DNA of 64,000 nt, taken from an uncultured Acidobacteriia bacterium. GTDB taxonomy: Bacteria; Acidobacteriota; Terriglobia; Bryobacterales; Bryobacteraceae. The notes under the pieces are model-generated. The model made no database searches. It was not told the DNA's origin and was given only the letters and a program-made list of their open reading frames with translations. The stretch's first letter is position 1, and each line of letters starts with the position of its first letter. A program made the position numbers and the translations under genes. The stretch spans positions 55,188 through 119,187 of the forward strand of contig CAIQWJ010000069.1 in the NCBI GenBank assembly GCA_903875575.1, given 5' to 3'. Shown piece by piece: positions 34,937 through 43,352 of this stretch.

Positions 34937-35334
34937 CGCAACGCCGCCGAAAGGATCACAATGATCACGCCGCTGATCGCCACGCCCGTCAGTTGCCGCG
35001 AACGCCGCGGATTCTCCGGCCGCGTGATCAGCACGGAAATCGCCAGCAAATGCAGCACCGCCAGCATCTTAATCCCAAAGATCATGTGAAACGTCGGAGT
35101 GCGTTGGCCCGCTCGGACCAGATTGAAAATGCCGGAGATCAACACTCCGCCAATGGCCAGAAAAACCGCTGGCCGCCACGCAGCGGCAATCGCACTGTCC
35201 ACCTTGGCCCGCGTCGCCGGTTCCAGCAGTTGAATCCCCGGAATCGCGCCGAAACGCCACACCAGCGCGCCACCTACTAACGCCACGGCGCAGAGGATAT
35301 GCAGCGCCATCATCACAATCACAATAAGTTCCAT
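34927..35334 (-). CDS. Small four-helix membrane protein (CopD-like)
   Basis: A 135-residue integral membrane protein with four predicted helices, at about residues 5-25, 55-75, 83-103 and 117-133. H12, H83 and H95 lie in or near the helices, an arrangement seen in CopD-like and cytochrome-b-like small membrane proteins. I chose the ATG at 35334 because the hydrophobic domain begins there; the frame stays open much further upstream, but that part is antisense to the MBL hydrolase. Its stop lies inside the ygfZ start (10-base overlap), so it is probably translated with ygfZ. The function is unknown. Confidence 0.7.
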   Translation of the reverse strand: MELIVIVMMALHILCAVALVGGALVWRFGAIPGIQLLEPATRAKVDSAIAAAWRPAVFLAIGGVLISGIFNLVRAGQRTPTFHMIFGIKMLAVLHLLAISVLITRPENPRRSRQLTGVAISGVIIVILSAALRWV

Positions 35335-35379
35335 CGGTAGCTCTATCTTAGTAAACCCGATGCGAGATGATCGTGTTGT

Positions 35380-36027
35380 ATGCAATCGCAACCCGGTCTG
35401 ATCCACGAAACTCTGCCAGTCGGCATGCTCGGCTGCAACTGTTCCATCCTGGGCGACCCCGCCACCCGCGAAGCCATCGTGGTCGACCCCGGCGACGATA
35501 TTCAGGACATCGTCGACATCCTGGACCGCCACCACCTCAAGGTCAAGCTGATCGCCATCACCCACGCCCACATCGATCACATCGGCGGCGCACACAAGCT
35601 GCGCGCCCTCACCGGTGCGCCCGTCTGCATGAATGAGGCCGATTCTTTCCTCGCCGATCACCTCGCTACCCAGGCATCCTGGCTCGGCATCGAAACGCCA
35701 CAAAATCCCGGCATCGACACGCCCGCGCACGAGGGCGATATCCTTCGCGTGGGCAGCATCGAAGCGCACGTGCTCCACACCCCGGGCCACACCCCCGGCA
35801 GCATCTCGCTCTTCCTGCCAAAGGAACAAAAGCTGATCGCGGGCGACACGCTTTTCAAAGGCAGCGTCGGCCGTACCGATCTCCCCGGCGGCAACTCGCA
35901 ACAGATCGCCAGTTCCATTCGCGGCAAACTCTACACCCTGCCGGAAACCACAATCGTTTACCCCGGCCACGGCGAGCCCACCGACATCGGCACCGAAAAA
36001 CGTTCCAATCCTTTTGTCCAGGCCTGA
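35380..36027 (+). CDS. MBL-fold metallo-hydrolase (glyoxalase II-like)
   Basis: A 215-residue cytosolic metallo-beta-lactamase-fold hydrolase. The metal motif THAHIDHIGG (residues 61-70) is complete, the HTPGHTPGS motif gives the third histidine, and AGDTLF and YPGHGEPT supply the remaining ligands. This pattern is that of hydroxyacylglutathione hydrolase-like proteins, though many relatives have other thioester or persulfide substrates. The next gene follows after five bases, so the two are probably cotranscribed. Confidence 0.9.
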   Translation: MQSQPGLIHETLPVGMLGCNCSILGDPATREAIVVDPGDDIQDIVDILDRHHLKVKLIAITHAHIDHIGGAHKLRALTGAPVCMNEADSFLADHLATQASWLGIETPQNPGIDTPAHEGDILRVGSIEAHVLHTPGHTPGSISLFLPKEQKLIAGDTLFKGSVGRTDLPGGNSQQIASSIRGKLYTLPETTIVYPGHGEPTDIGTEKRSNPFVQA

Positions 36028-36032
36028 CCACC

Positions 36033-36455
36033 ATGACGCAACAGGATCTCTACGACTTCATCTCCCGCAATCCCATCGCAGTTCTCTCGACAGCTTCGTC
36101 CACCGGTGAGCCGGAAGCGGCGCTCATGAGGGTCGCCGTCACGCCGCAACTGGAACTCTTCTTCGATACCCGCATCGAAACCCGCAAGTACCGCAACTTT
36201 CTGGCGAACCCGCGCTGTGCACTCGTGATTGGCTGCACCGGCCCCGCCAGCATCCAATACGAAGGTGTGCTGGAAATACCCGATCCAGCAGAACTCGCCC
36301 GCCTCCAGGACCTGTACTTTGAAGGAGCCACGTCCGAATCGCGCGCGCGTTCGGCCGGAAGAACCGATGTCGCCTGGCTGGTCGCCCGTCCCCGCTGGCT
36401 CCGCTACAGCGGTTACAGCCAGCGTCCGCCGGCCAGTGAAGAATTTACTTTTTGA
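36033..36455 (+). CDS. Pyridoxamine 5'-phosphate oxidase-like flavin-binding protein
   Basis: A 140-residue protein of the split-barrel flavin-binding class. Visible features are the N-terminal LYDFISRNPIAVLSTASSTGEPE and the central strand ELFFDTRIETRKYRNFLANPRCALVIG. The short length and lack of the full PNPOx active-site set suggest a general FMN- or F420-binding reductase rather than the vitamin B6 enzyme. It follows the MBL hydrolase by five bases and overlaps the next, oppositely oriented gene by 11 bases. Confidence 0.85.
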   Translation: MTQQDLYDFISRNPIAVLSTASSTGEPEAALMRVAVTPQLELFFDTRIETRKYRNFLANPRCALVIGCTGPASIQYEGVLEIPDPAELARLQDLYFEGATSESRARSAGRTDVAWLVARPRWLRYSGYSQRPPASEEFTF

Positions 36456-36702
36456 GTTCGCCCATCACGTTGCTGATGAGTTCCTTCGCGTCCGTGATCG
36501 CTTTCGAGATGACCTGAATATCCATCGCAGGCTTCCCTGGCTGCCGCGAACTCTGGCAATACACGCCGTGCTGCCCTACCAGCACCAGCGCATCCGTCAG
36601 CACGTCCAGCGTCACCGCCAATCGACCGCGCGGCACGCCCATCATCATTTCGTGCTTCTCTAATTCATCGCGACGTTCCTGGTAGACACTCACGTCCTTC
36701 AT
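36445..36702 (-). CDS. Small conserved-looking protein of unknown function
   Basis: An 85-residue, mostly helical protein with no membrane segment and no motif I recognise. The N terminus is charged (YQERRDELEKHEMMMGVP), and the middle reads LAVTLDVLTDALVLVGQHGVYCQ. The 3' end overlaps the PNPOx-like gene by 11 bases, and its start lies 29 bases from the divergent aminotransferase start. A clean ATG and normal residue composition make it a plausible gene, but nothing more can be said. Confidence 0.55.
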   Translation of the reverse strand: MKDVSVYQERRDELEKHEMMMGVPRGRLAVTLDVLTDALVLVGQHGVYCQSSRQPGKPAMDIQVISKAITDAKELISNVMGELKK

Positions 36703-36731
36703 TGTACGGAGTCACGCACTATCCTGAACAT

Positions 36732-37835
36732 ATGGGCATCCCGTCTTGGCCCGTTTCCGGCGCGCGAGAGCGTGAACTTCTTGAAGAAGTTCTCCAGAGC
36801 GATCGCTGGGGCGGCTACCACCCTTTCGTCGCGCGCTTCGAACAGGAATTCGCCGCATTTCAGCAGTGCCGCTTCGGCCTCAGCGCCTGCAACGGCACCG
36901 TCACCCTGGAGATGGCTCTCGAAGCCCTCGGCATCGGTGAAGGCGACGAGGTCATCGTCCCCGCAATTTCATTCATATCCACCGCCACAGCGGTTTCGCG
37001 CGTACGAGCCACCCCGGTTTTCGTCGATATCGAGCCGGACACCTTCAACATCGATCCGCAGCGAATCCGCGAAGCTATCAGCCCGAAGACCCGCGCCATC
37101 ATACCGGTCCATTTCGGCGGCCCGATGGCCGATATGGACGCCATCACCGCCATCGCCAGCGCGCACGGCCTGCCGATTCTCGAAGACGCCGCGCACGCTC
37201 ACGGCTCGGAGTGGAACGGCACCCGCGCCGGCAGCATTGGCGCCATCAGTTCGTTCAGCTTTCAGAACGGCAAAGTCATGACCGCCGGTGAAGGCGGCAT
37301 CTTGCTCTCGAACGATGAAGCCCTCATTGATCGCGCCCGCGAAATTCTCGATCAGGGCCGCCGCAAAGGCGAAGGCTGGTTCTTCCACTACACGCTGGGC
37401 ACGAACTATCGCATCACTGCCTGGCAATCAGCCGTGCTGATCGCGCAACTGGAGCGCCTTCCGGAACAGAATCAGCGCCGCGCGCGCAACGTGGCGATCA
37501 TCCGCGAGAACCTCGCCGACCAGTCCGGTCTGCACTTCCAGCGAGTGCCCGAGGCCGCGCGAGTCCACACCAACTATCTGCTGCTCGGCTGGGTGGATGG
37601 CGATCGCGCCGCGTTTCACAAGAAATTCACAGCTGCAGGCTTCCCCTGCACGCCGTTCTATCCGCACACGCTGTATGAGAATCCGCTCTATCGCGACCGC
37701 ACCAACTGCCGCGTGACGCCCTGTCCGAATTCCGAAGCCCGCATCCGTGACGCTTTCTGGATTCCTCACCGCGCTCTGCTCGGCACCGACGAAGACGCCA
37801 CAGCGCTGGCCGTCGCGATGCGCAACGCACTGTAA
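36732..37835 (+). CDS. DegT/DnrJ/EryC1/StrS family aminotransferase
   Basis: A 367-residue PLP-dependent sugar aminotransferase. The PLP lysine is K181 in SFQNGKVMTAGEGG, preceded by VHFGGPMADMDAI and EDAAHAHGSEW; the C-terminal half has the family's GTNYRITAWQSAVLIAQL. Such enzymes transfer an amino group to keto-sugars for surface polysaccharides or secondary metabolites. The ATG at 36732 was chosen over a TTG 10 codons upstream because the fold begins there. No other amino-sugar genes are adjacent, so its pathway is open. Confidence 0.9.
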   Translation: MGIPSWPVSGARERELLEEVLQSDRWGGYHPFVARFEQEFAAFQQCRFGLSACNGTVTLEMALEALGIGEGDEVIVPAISFISTATAVSRVRATPVFVDIEPDTFNIDPQRIREAISPKTRAIIPVHFGGPMADMDAITAIASAHGLPILEDAAHAHGSEWNGTRAGSIGAISSFSFQNGKVMTAGEGGILLSNDEALIDRAREILDQGRRKGEGWFFHYTLGTNYRITAWQSAVLIAQLERLPEQNQRRARNVAIIRENLADQSGLHFQRVPEAARVHTNYLLLGWVDGDRAAFHKKFTAAGFPCTPFYPHTLYENPLYRDRTNCRVTPCPNSEARIRDAFWIPHRALLGTDEDATALAVAMRNAL

Positions 37836-37844
37836 CAGGCACCT

Positions 37845-39824
37845 CTACTGCGCGGAAACTTCATGCTCGCCGCGAGGCAGCATGACCGCGCAGTCGCTTG
37901 TGTCCACGCAGGCCCCGCTGACAGCCTGCCCGTCCACTTCCAGCGAAACCGGCTTCCGGTCAAACCGCACAATCGCCCGGCTGTCGCTCGCATACCGAAA
38001 CCGAATCTTCTTCCCATCCACCGAAGCCGAACGCAGCGTAGCATTCAGGTCCACTACCGCAATCCCCTCGCGCTTCGCCGCAGCTTCCACTACATGAGTC
38101 CCGCCCGGCAGGCGCACCGCCGCCTGCGCCACCATCGGCCACGCCTTCCCATCCACCAGCGCCCCACCCGCTGACCACGCCACTTCCACATCCCCCGCAG
38201 CCGTAATCGAAACCCGCCTACTGTCCCTGGAATAACTGCTCACCACAGCCGCCGCCGCCCCCAGCAACTGCAAATCCGGCTTCAAAATACTGTTCTCGAA
38301 ATACAACGCCACGCGCGGGAACGCCGTAGCCGCCATATGCACCAACTCAAACAACTCCATCCCCGTCTGCTGCTTGGTCGGATAAACGTCCTGGTACCGG
38401 TCCACAATATTGATATCGATCGCCAGCTTATCCCGATGCGGCGTCAACGGGGCATAACGCTTCGCAATCTCCGGATACCGCTGCGGTCCCAGATTCCACA
38501 CCGTCGCCGGATCTTCAATCAAGAACGAAAAGGAATGTGTATCCAGCAACGGCAACACCCGCCCCGCATCGGCACCAATCGCGTCCTTCATCCCCGCGTC
38601 GAAGCGATCGTCCACATGCGTCAGCACAATATCCAGCCCCGGCCGCACAGCCCGAAACTGCTCTGCCACCCCCAGCCAGTCTTCCTGCATCTGCCGTGCC
38701 AGGCCCGCGCGAAAATCCAGAAATTGTCGCAGCGAAACAGCATCCGTCCGCTGCTTCCAGATCTCGAGTGGATCCCATCCCGTCTGCGCCCGGAATGCCG
38801 CGCGCGCGTCCGCGTTCATCGGCGTAAACCGTGCCGGATTCCCCGCGCCCTCCAGCGACTCAAAGTAAAGTTCCGCCAGATTGATGCCATCCCAATCGAA
38901 CCGCTCCATCATCCCCCGCAGACCCGCCCGCACCGCCGCAACGCAATCCGGGTTCTGCAGGTTCATCAGCTTGCGCCAATCGAGCTGCGCATCCTGAAGC
39001 AGGCCCGTCTTCTCGCGCCACTCGGGATGCGCATTCCAGAACTGCTCGCTCACATGCGGCAGTTCCACCCACGCGTAGACCAGAATGCCGTGTCGATGGC
39101 AGGCCTCAATCAGCTTCCGCAGATACTCGTCGCGCTCCGGATCAGAATCGTAAAAATGCCACGAGGCCGCATGCAGTGCGCTGATCCCCGCCGACCGCCA
39201 CCGCTCCGCCAGATAATCGGGATCGGCCCGCGTGCGATAAGAATAGTCGAAAAACGCCCACAGATTGGATGCCCGGAATGACGCTCCAAAGCCCAGATCC
39301 GCCAGCGCCTGCATGAGATAGGGAAACCGTTCGTAACCGGTAGCGCCAGGTCCCGCCGCCAGCCACAACACCGCACCCGCGCCCAGCTTGTACCCCGCGA
39401 CCACCGGCGCCTTCGTCCAGCGATCCCTCGCAAACACCTGCGCTTCCGTCGGAATCTGATAGCGCGGAATCTCCACCACCTTGCTCCAGATCACGGGTAC
39501 AGCAGGGTTGTGCTCATCCACAATATGGATCACGGAGATTGTTTCACCGGTGGCGGTGAAACCGAGGCTCTGCGCCAGCGGCGACGAGCCTTCCAATATC
39601 AACGCCGCGCCATTCTGGATTCTGGCCTTCCAGTCGGACGTTGCGGCTGCATTGGCGGCCGCAACATAGATATCGGCACCCGACTGCCCTGCCGAAGCAT
39701 GCCCAGCGGAAGACAGAATCGCCGGCCACGGACTAACTGACCCCGCGGGCACAGAGAACGTCCCGCCAAAGCAGGCCGATGACAGCAATAGCCCGAAGGC
39801 AAAGACCCTATCTTGTAAATGCAT
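37845..39824 (-). CDS. Secreted TIM-barrel protein, glycoside-hydrolase-like
   Basis: A 659-residue exported protein with a signal peptide (residues about 1-20, LLLSSACFGG). Residues about 200-480 look like a (beta/alpha)8 barrel: WRSAGISALHAASWHF, ACHRHGILVYAWVELP, FDWDGINLAELYFE and VRPGLDIVLTHVD. The pattern resembles putative glycoside hydrolases related to GHL10 or PelA-like domains, with the catalytic residues not certain. The C-terminal 180 residues are beta-rich. The start overlaps the stop of the upstream TPR-barrel gene by 17 bases, so the two are coupled. The true substrate is unknown. Confidence 0.65.
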   Translation of the reverse strand: MHLQDRVFAFGLLLSSACFGGTFSVPAGSVSPWPAILSSAGHASAGQSGADIYVAAANAAATSDWKARIQNGAALILEGSSPLAQSLGFTATGETISVIHIVDEHNPAVPVIWSKVVEIPRYQIPTEAQVFARDRWTKAPVVAGYKLGAGAVLWLAAGPGATGYERFPYLMQALADLGFGASFRASNLWAFFDYSYRTRADPDYLAERWRSAGISALHAASWHFYDSDPERDEYLRKLIEACHRHGILVYAWVELPHVSEQFWNAHPEWREKTGLLQDAQLDWRKLMNLQNPDCVAAVRAGLRGMMERFDWDGINLAELYFESLEGAGNPARFTPMNADARAAFRAQTGWDPLEIWKQRTDAVSLRQFLDFRAGLARQMQEDWLGVAEQFRAVRPGLDIVLTHVDDRFDAGMKDAIGADAGRVLPLLDTHSFSFLIEDPATVWNLGPQRYPEIAKRYAPLTPHRDKLAIDINIVDRYQDVYPTKQQTGMELFELVHMAATAFPRVALYFENSILKPDLQLLGAAAAVVSSYSRDSRRVSITAAGDVEVAWSAGGALVDGKAWPMVAQAAVRLPGGTHVVEAAAKREGIAVVDLNATLRSASVDGKKIRFRYASDSRAIVRFDRKPVSLEVDGQAVSGACVDTSDCAVMLPRGEHEVSAQ

Positions 39825-41880
39825 ACCAGACCCCAACCCGAATGTCGTTGAAATTCGGGCGTCGCGGATTCCCTTCATTTACCAGATAAACGCCCCGCGA
39901 GGCGCTGACGTTGAGCCACACCGGCGTGGGCAGGCCCGGCGGATGAATCCGGAATCCGGGGCCAGTCTCCACGAAGTTTGCCCAGTACTGATGCTTCACA
40001 TCGAAGGTCACGTTCTCATTCCAGAAAAACTGGCTGCGAACTCCCAGCACCCGCCTCGTGTAACCGGCCCGGCCCTGCCCATAATTGATGAGATCCTGGT
40101 CGAAATGGCTGGCATAAACGATATCCGCCATCGTTTCAAAAAACCAGCCCGCGCGTTCGCCGCCCAGTGCGGCTCCACGAGTGCGCGCGTAAGTCACGCC
40201 CCCGCGATAATCGCTCCAGTGCTGCCTGCTGAGATAACCCGTTGCCACTCCCGCTTCGAACCACGCGGTTGCGCCATGCCACGTATTGCTCGCGATACCC
40301 ACGCCCGCGGTAAACGCGTTTTCCGAAAGGCTCTGCGCGATCGGCCCGCCTGACGTGCGGCGAACGTCTCCCGCTAATCGCACCGAAACATACGGATGCA
40401 GCGGCAGCTTCTTCACTCTCCACTCTGTCTTCACCTGGCCATAACCGAACAAATCGCCCCACCGGGACGAAAAAAGCGGGTACATCCAGACCGTTGTCCG
40501 GAAGCGCTGTTGCTCAGGCCGAAGGTTGGAATAGGCGCGCTTTGCCTCGGTAGCGATGGCGGGATCGCTGCTGAGTCGAGCCACGTTGAACCAGCGGAGC
40601 GCCGTGACATCGTCATGCAGTAGATTGTTCGTCCAGGCCAGCTTGAGGGCGAGCGATGAATCCAGCGGATTGGCTTCCCTCGCCTGTGTAAAGTAGCGCA
40701 GCGCGTCCTTCAGGAAACCGGCCTGATAACTGCGCTCGCCCAGCACCCTCGGGTCCAGTGCCGAGGGCTCTTCCGCCGCCTTGCGCTGTTCCAGTACGAG
40801 CGGCTTGTGCAAGGCCATGCGCACCCGGTTTGCCGTGTCTTCATTGCCGTGCACCAGCACCGCGTTGAGCAGTGGCATGGCCGTATCGGTCTTCCCGTCC
40901 TCCAGCAGCAACAGGCCAAGCTGCGCACTCGCCACATAATCACCCGGCTGATTCGCGATCAACGCGGCAAATTCTTTCTCTGCGTCTTCCCTCGAAGCCT
41001 GCCCATCTTCGGACATCTTCAACAGTAGATACGACAATTCGCGATGCAGCGCCGCGTTCGCAGGATCCAGTTCCAGCGCGAGACGAAACTCATAGACATA
41101 GGGATAACGTTCCGGCATCCTTTCCCGCGCCAGTTCCGCCGCACGCGGTTCCGGCCCGCGCGACGCCGCAATCAGCGCCGCCATCATGCCTTCCGTATTG
41201 CCTCGCGCATTCTCAGCCCGTGCCAGTTCCAGCAGCACGGATTTGCGCTCGGGCAACATTCGAAACGCGGCCTTATATTGAGCTGCGGCCAACTCCAGCT
41301 GGTCGCGCTGCTCGGCCAGTTGCGCGAGTTCGTAATGCGCACTGAAATTCGGATTGGAGGTCGCCAGCGCCTGCTGCCAGCGCTCAATGCCCGCACGCAG
41401 CGGCTCATCGATGTTTCGGAACGTAGCAAGCGCGGTTGCCCGGGTCGTCTCATCGGGCCCCGCCGCACCAGCGGGTGCCGTCGCCACCTGCGAGAATATG
41501 CGCCGCGCCTCCGCCTTGCGCGCAGGTGCGTCATCGCGTGCTTCAAAACACAGGAACGCATATTCCAATGCGACGTGATAATCGGCGGGATCAAGCCGCA
41601 TCGCCTCGCCAAACTCGTCGCGGGCGCTATCTGTCTCGCCGGTCTTCAGCAGCGTATAAGCCAGGTTCTTGCGAATGTCAGTGCGCTGCGGCGACAGCGT
41701 CGCCGCCCGGCGAAACTGCACTACAGCCGCATCGTAATCCCGCAGACGCAGAGCATCGAAGGCCCTCGTCAGCGATGCATAGGCAGGATCGCTCGCCGCG
41801 TCGACAGCAGGACCCTGGGCCCGCAGTGTTCCCGTCGCCGACAGCATCAGCACCCAAAGTAATACCACCAGTTTCCGCAT
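39808..41880 (-). CDS. TPR-repeat outer-membrane barrel protein (NfrA/BcsC/PelB-like layout)
   Basis: A 690-residue exported protein. It has a signal peptide (about residues 1-21, ATGTLRAQ), at least eight tetratricopeptide repeats (about 35-440), and a C-terminal beta-barrel-like domain of about 200 residues related to the NfrA C-terminal domain (VKTEWRVKKLPLHPYVSVRLAGD and a final strand VGVWYAFTR ending in Phe-Thr-Arg). In BcsC, PelB and NfrA-type proteins such a layout forms an outer-membrane channel with a periplasmic TPR scaffold for polysaccharide export. The downstream coupled gene encodes a secreted TIM-barrel protein. No synthase lies nearby. Confidence 0.75.
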   Translation of the reverse strand: MRKLVVLLWVLMLSATGTLRAQGPAVDAASDPAYASLTRAFDALRLRDYDAAVVQFRRAATLSPQRTDIRKNLAYTLLKTGETDSARDEFGEAMRLDPADYHVALEYAFLCFEARDDAPARKAEARRIFSQVATAPAGAAGPDETTRATALATFRNIDEPLRAGIERWQQALATSNPNFSAHYELAQLAEQRDQLELAAAQYKAAFRMLPERKSVLLELARAENARGNTEGMMAALIAASRGPEPRAAELARERMPERYPYVYEFRLALELDPANAALHRELSYLLLKMSEDGQASREDAEKEFAALIANQPGDYVASAQLGLLLLEDGKTDTAMPLLNAVLVHGNEDTANRVRMALHKPLVLEQRKAAEEPSALDPRVLGERSYQAGFLKDALRYFTQAREANPLDSSLALKLAWTNNLLHDDVTALRWFNVARLSSDPAIATEAKRAYSNLRPEQQRFRTTVWMYPLFSSRWGDLFGYGQVKTEWRVKKLPLHPYVSVRLAGDVRRTSGGPIAQSLSENAFTAGVGIASNTWHGATAWFEAGVATGYLSRQHWSDYRGGVTYARTRGAALGGERAGWFFETMADIVYASHFDQDLINYGQGRAGYTRRVLGVRSQFFWNENVTFDVKHQYWANFVETGPGFRIHPPGLPTPVWLNVSASRGVYLVNEGNPRRPNFNDIRVGVWYAFTR

Positions 41881-42115
41881 TGGCTACCCGTACTATTAGT
41901 GCCGCCGCGACGGATTGTTCTCACATTTTCTTGCAGCAGGAATATACGCGCGTTTACTCACGCACTTTTACTAAGTAAACCCTTGTGAAACCTGTACTTG
42001 CGTGGATAACGAAAACTCACCTCCGCGCGTTTAGAGAAGCAGAAGACAGTGCGATGCCTTATGAAAATGATGAAAAGGGCCCGCACACCCAAATTTGATC
42101 CAAAAGGAAAACACC
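41881..42115. promoter_or_regulatory. Divergent control region with a 13-base palindrome
   Basis: The 235 bases between the TPR-barrel gene and the secreted protein gene hold no gene. TTTACTAAGTAAA (41967-41979) is a perfect palindrome around one base, and TTTACT also occurs at 41953-41958. CGCGCGTTTA occurs twice (near 41948 and 42022). TTGTGA followed after 16 bases by GATAAC (41983-42010) is a weak promoter match on the plus strand. A regulator site is plausible. Confidence 0.35.
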
Positions 42116-42499
42116 ATGAACGCACTCAGGAGCATTGGAACGAAGGTCGTCGCGACACTGGTTTTGACGGGTCTGGCCGTGGGTTCAGCATTTGCTGCCA
42201 CCGGAACCACGCTGACCGTTACATTACCGGAAGGTGTCACCGTGGGTAATGTCATACTGGCCGGCGGACAGTACACCATAACGGAAACCATCAATCACGG
42301 CGGTAGCGGGATGTTCATCTTCCGTTCGGATAAAGGCGAATCGGTCGCCGCGCTGGGCATGCGAGTCGCTGAGCCCGCTGCTGATCAGAAAACCGAATTG
42401 GTCATCGCAAACGACGGCGGTTCACCGCGTCTGGACAGGATGTTCATTGAAGGCGATTCAGCCGGATACCAGTTTGCTCAGGCTGATGAAGGAGAGTAG
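42116..42499 (+). CDS. Small secreted protein of unknown function
   Basis: A 127-residue exported protein. The signal peptide (residues about 1-27) ends GSAFAA. The mature part is a small beta-rich domain with TLTVTLPEGVTVGNVILAGG and GGSGMFIFRSDKGESVAALGM, then an acidic end. A longer frame begins seven codons upstream, but the ATG at 42116 is preceded by AAAAGGAAA at good spacing. Short proteins with this pattern recur in acidobacteria with no known role. It converges on dedA, and a hairpin lies between the two. Confidence 0.75.
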   Translation: MNALRSIGTKVVATLVLTGLAVGSAFAATGTTLTVTLPEGVTVGNVILAGGQYTITETINHGGSGMFIFRSDKGESVAALGMRVAEPAADQKTELVIANDGGSPRLDRMFIEGDSAGYQFAQADEGE

Positions 42500-42512
42500 G
42501 CCCAACGGTTCT

Positions 42513-42557
42513 CCTTCGCGGTCTGCCTGGGCCAAACAGTCCGGCGGGCCGCGAAGG
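42513..42557. terminator. Convergent-gene hairpin
   Basis: CCTTCGCGG (42513-42521) and CCGCGAAGG (42549-42557) form a perfect nine-base-pair stem with a 27-base loop, between the ends of the secreted protein gene and dedA. It can serve as a terminator for both strands. No T-run follows. Confidence 0.5.
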
Positions 42558-42558
42558 G

Positions 42559-43200
42559 CTAACTGCGCTTACGCGCCTTGAGTCCTTCAATGACCACGGG
42601 CGAAAGCGAGAGCAGAATAATCCCCAGCACGACCTTCTCGAAGTTCTTCCGAACCAACTCGATATGGCCAAGCTGAGAGCCCAGCGCCGTAATCGCGGCG
42701 ATCCAGATGATGCCCCCGAGCAGACTGAAACTCAGAAACCGCGAGTAAGGCATCCGCGCCACACCCGCGATGAACGGCGTGCAACTTCGGACAATCGGAA
42801 TAAAACGCGCGTAGATGATTGCCTTCGCGCCGTGCTTCTCGTAAAACGCTTCCGTCCGCTGAATCTGGTCGGGATGGAAGAAGCGCGATTTCGGTCGGCT
42901 GAAAATCTTCGGGCCCGTCTGGTAGCCCAGATAATAGCCGAGATTGTCGCCAAGAATAGCTGCCACCATCAGCGCCGCGCAGACAACATAGACATTAATA
43001 CCCGCCGCGCCGCTCGCCACTCCCACACTGAAGAGCAGTGAATCGCCCGGCAAAAAAAAGCCCGCCAGCAACCCCGTCTCAGCAAAAACAATGCCCGCCA
43101 GCCCGGCAAGGCCCAGTGGACTCGAAAGCAGGGTTCGAACCAGTTCCAGCAGCCGTTCAGCGTTGTAGAGAGACCTGAGGAAATCGATGATCGGCTGCAT
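42559..43200 (-). CDS. dedA: DedA family membrane protein
   Basis: A 213-residue polytopic inner-membrane protein of the DedA (SNARE-associated) family, members of which flip undecaprenyl phosphate or phospholipids. The family motifs FAETGLLAGFFLPGDSLLF (about residues 38-56) and YARFIPIVRSCTPFIAGVARM (about 129-149), with the conserved arginines, are present. It is alone in its transcription unit, with the ppiD-like gene upstream. No other envelope-lipid gene lies beside it. Confidence 0.92.
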   Translation of the reverse strand: MQPIIDFLRSLYNAERLLELVRTLLSSPLGLAGLAGIVFAETGLLAGFFLPGDSLLFSVGVASGAAGINVYVVCAALMVAAILGDNLGYYLGYQTGPKIFSRPKSRFFHPDQIQRTEAFYEKHGAKAIIYARFIPIVRSCTPFIAGVARMPYSRFLSFSLLGGIIWIAAITALGSQLGHIELVRKNFEKVVLGIILLSLSPVVIEGLKARKRS

Positions 43201-43302
43201 TCAGATTGTTGTTTTCCGCCAGTATGGCACCGCCTGGAAACCTGCGGGCAAACTACACCGTCCGCCCAACGTCCCCGCCCCACCCAACTCCGTAAGTCCC
43301 CC

Positions 43303-43334
43303 GGCGGACCGCGACTGCAAACCAGCGGTCCGCC
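43303..43334 (-). terminator. Perfect 10-bp hairpin downstream of the PpiD-like gene
   Basis: GGCGGACCGC (43303-43312) pairs with GCGGTCCGCC (43325-43334) around a 12-base loop, 19 bases after the stop of the SurA/PpiD-like gene on the minus strand. No T-run follows. The rest of the 152-base gap to dedA has no other feature I can see. Confidence 0.55.
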
Positions 43335-43352
43335 ATTCCAGTCTGCAGCAGG

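Noticed and set aside
34927..35970. A 347-codon minus-strand frame ending with the small membrane protein.
   Set aside because: The upstream two thirds lie opposite the MBL hydrolase gene and have no domain; only the final 135 codons from ATG 35334 form a membrane protein.
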